Below are positions 13,441 through 13,807 of a stretch of DNA of 13,807 nucleotides, in pieces (position 1 is the stretch's first letter; every line of letters begins with the position of its first letter). The stretch spans positions 1 through 13,807 of the forward strand of contig JBHHXR010000076.1 of the NCBI GenBank assembly GCA_046757205.1. Reading direction: 5' to 3'. The notes under the pieces were generated by a model that saw only the letters and a list, made by a program, of their open reading frames with translations, was not told the DNA's origin and made no database searches. The DNA comes from JBHHXR01 sp046757205. Its GTDB lineage: Bacteria > Pseudomonadota > Alphaproteobacteria > Rhodobacterales > Rhodobacteraceae. The translations under genes and the position numbers were made by a program.

Positions 13441-13807
13441 ATGAAAGCCACATCGATTTTCGCGGCCCTGCTCGCCCTCGCGCTGGTCTTTGACACCGGC
13501 GCCCTTGCCCAGGATTTCGACCGCGGCAAGGCCGCGTTCGAGGCCGGCGACTACGCCGCCGCGCTCACCGAATGGCGGCCGCTGGCGGAAAAGGGCGACG
13601 CGTGGGCGCAGAACGGGCTGGGCGTTCTCTACGCCAACGGCTTCGGCGTGGCGCAGGACTTCGCACAGGCGCTGGAGTGGTACCGCAAGGCCGCCGCGCA
13701 GGGCCATGCTCGGGCGCAGACCAGTATCGGATTCATGTACGCCGAGGGCCAGGGCGTGGCGCAGGACTTCGCACAGGCGCTGGAGTGGTACCGCAAGGCC
13801 GCCGCGC
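13441..13807 (+). CDS. Secreted Sel1-repeat protein, N-terminal part (cut by window end)
   Basis: The first 122 codons of a second Sel1-repeat protein; the rest is beyond the window. A signal peptide (about 1-24, ending GALAQ) precedes a first unit, FEAGDYAAALTEWRPLAEKG. Sel1 repeats with the unit GVAQDFAQALEWYRKAAAQG follow. Its mature N-terminus is clearly paralogous to the Sel1 protein at 11171-12094 (shared QDF, AGDYAAAL, WRPLAE). The ATG at 13441 has GGGGGAA 4-10 nt upstream. The two visible repeats share a long stretch of identical DNA, noted separately. Function is unknown beyond a likely periplasmic protein-binding scaffold. Confidence 0.88.
   Translation, partial: MKATSIFAALLALALVFDTGALAQDFDRGKAAFEAGDYAAALTEWRPLAEKGDAWAQNGLGVLYANGFGVAQDFAQALEWYRKAAAQGHARAQTSIGFMYAEGQGVAQDFAQALEWYRKAAA
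13645..13807 (+). repeat. Perfect 55-bp direct repeat, 108-bp period, within the Sel1 gene
   Basis: Bases 13645-13699 and 13753-13807 are identical over 55 bp. The offset of 108 bp equals one 36-residue Sel1 unit, so the reading frame is kept. The second copy runs to the window edge, so the repeat may be longer and may have more copies outside. Identity at third codon positions shows recent duplication or gene conversion, not selection on the protein alone. Confidence 0.95.

Overview
The window is GC-rich, with strong G/C preference at third codon positions. Its gene content points to an alphaproteobacterium: a non-pyrrolysine MttB-type methyltransferase, a ugpB-A-E-C operon, a GGDEF protein with a divergent N-terminus, and a CCA-encoding tRNA-Gln. 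This placement is an inference from gene content; no marker gene is present to fix the genus.

Left part (1-2.7 kb): the C-terminal portion of a trimethylamine methyltransferase (MttB) family protein runs in from the left edge. It converges on a small PepSY-associated transmembrane protein. That gene is divergent from a GGDEF-domain protein with altered active-site (SGEEF) and I-site (KGKD) motifs.

Middle part (2.9-6.2 kb): a two-gene ABC-2 exporter operon on the minus strand (YadG/YadH type, 4-bp overlap) lies next to tRNA-Gln(CTG) on the plus strand. A CPBP-family intramembrane protease follows on the minus strand. A roughly 400-bp region then holds the ugp promoter and, on the other strand, a short protein-like open frame that may be a gene remnant.

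Right-centre (6.1-11.1 kb): this is the most coherent system, a complete glycerol-3-phosphate / glycerophosphodiester ABC importer (ugpB-ugpA-ugpE-ugpC). It has a near-consensus promoter, a hairpin at the predicted mRNA 5' end, and a 12-pair hairpin between ugpB and ugpA. The last gene overlaps ugpC by 4 bp and encodes a 2H-phosphoesterase-fold protein (DUF1868-like, two HxT motifs). It sits where ugpQ, the glycerophosphodiesterase gene, is found in some ugp operons. The importer would deliver phosphodiesters or G3P to the cytoplasm, and the 2H enzyme may process an imported or derived phosphodiester. The enzyme's role is inference.

Right end (11.1-13.8 kb): two Sel1-repeat secreted proteins (the second cut by the window end) flank an oppositely oriented site-2-type M50 metalloprotease with two CBS domains. 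The second Sel1 gene carries a 55-bp perfect direct repeat with a 108-bp period, a sign of recent repeat expansion.

The convergent junctions carry GC-rich palindromes without clear T-tracts. I saw no CRISPR array, insertion sequence, transposase, integrase or rRNA.
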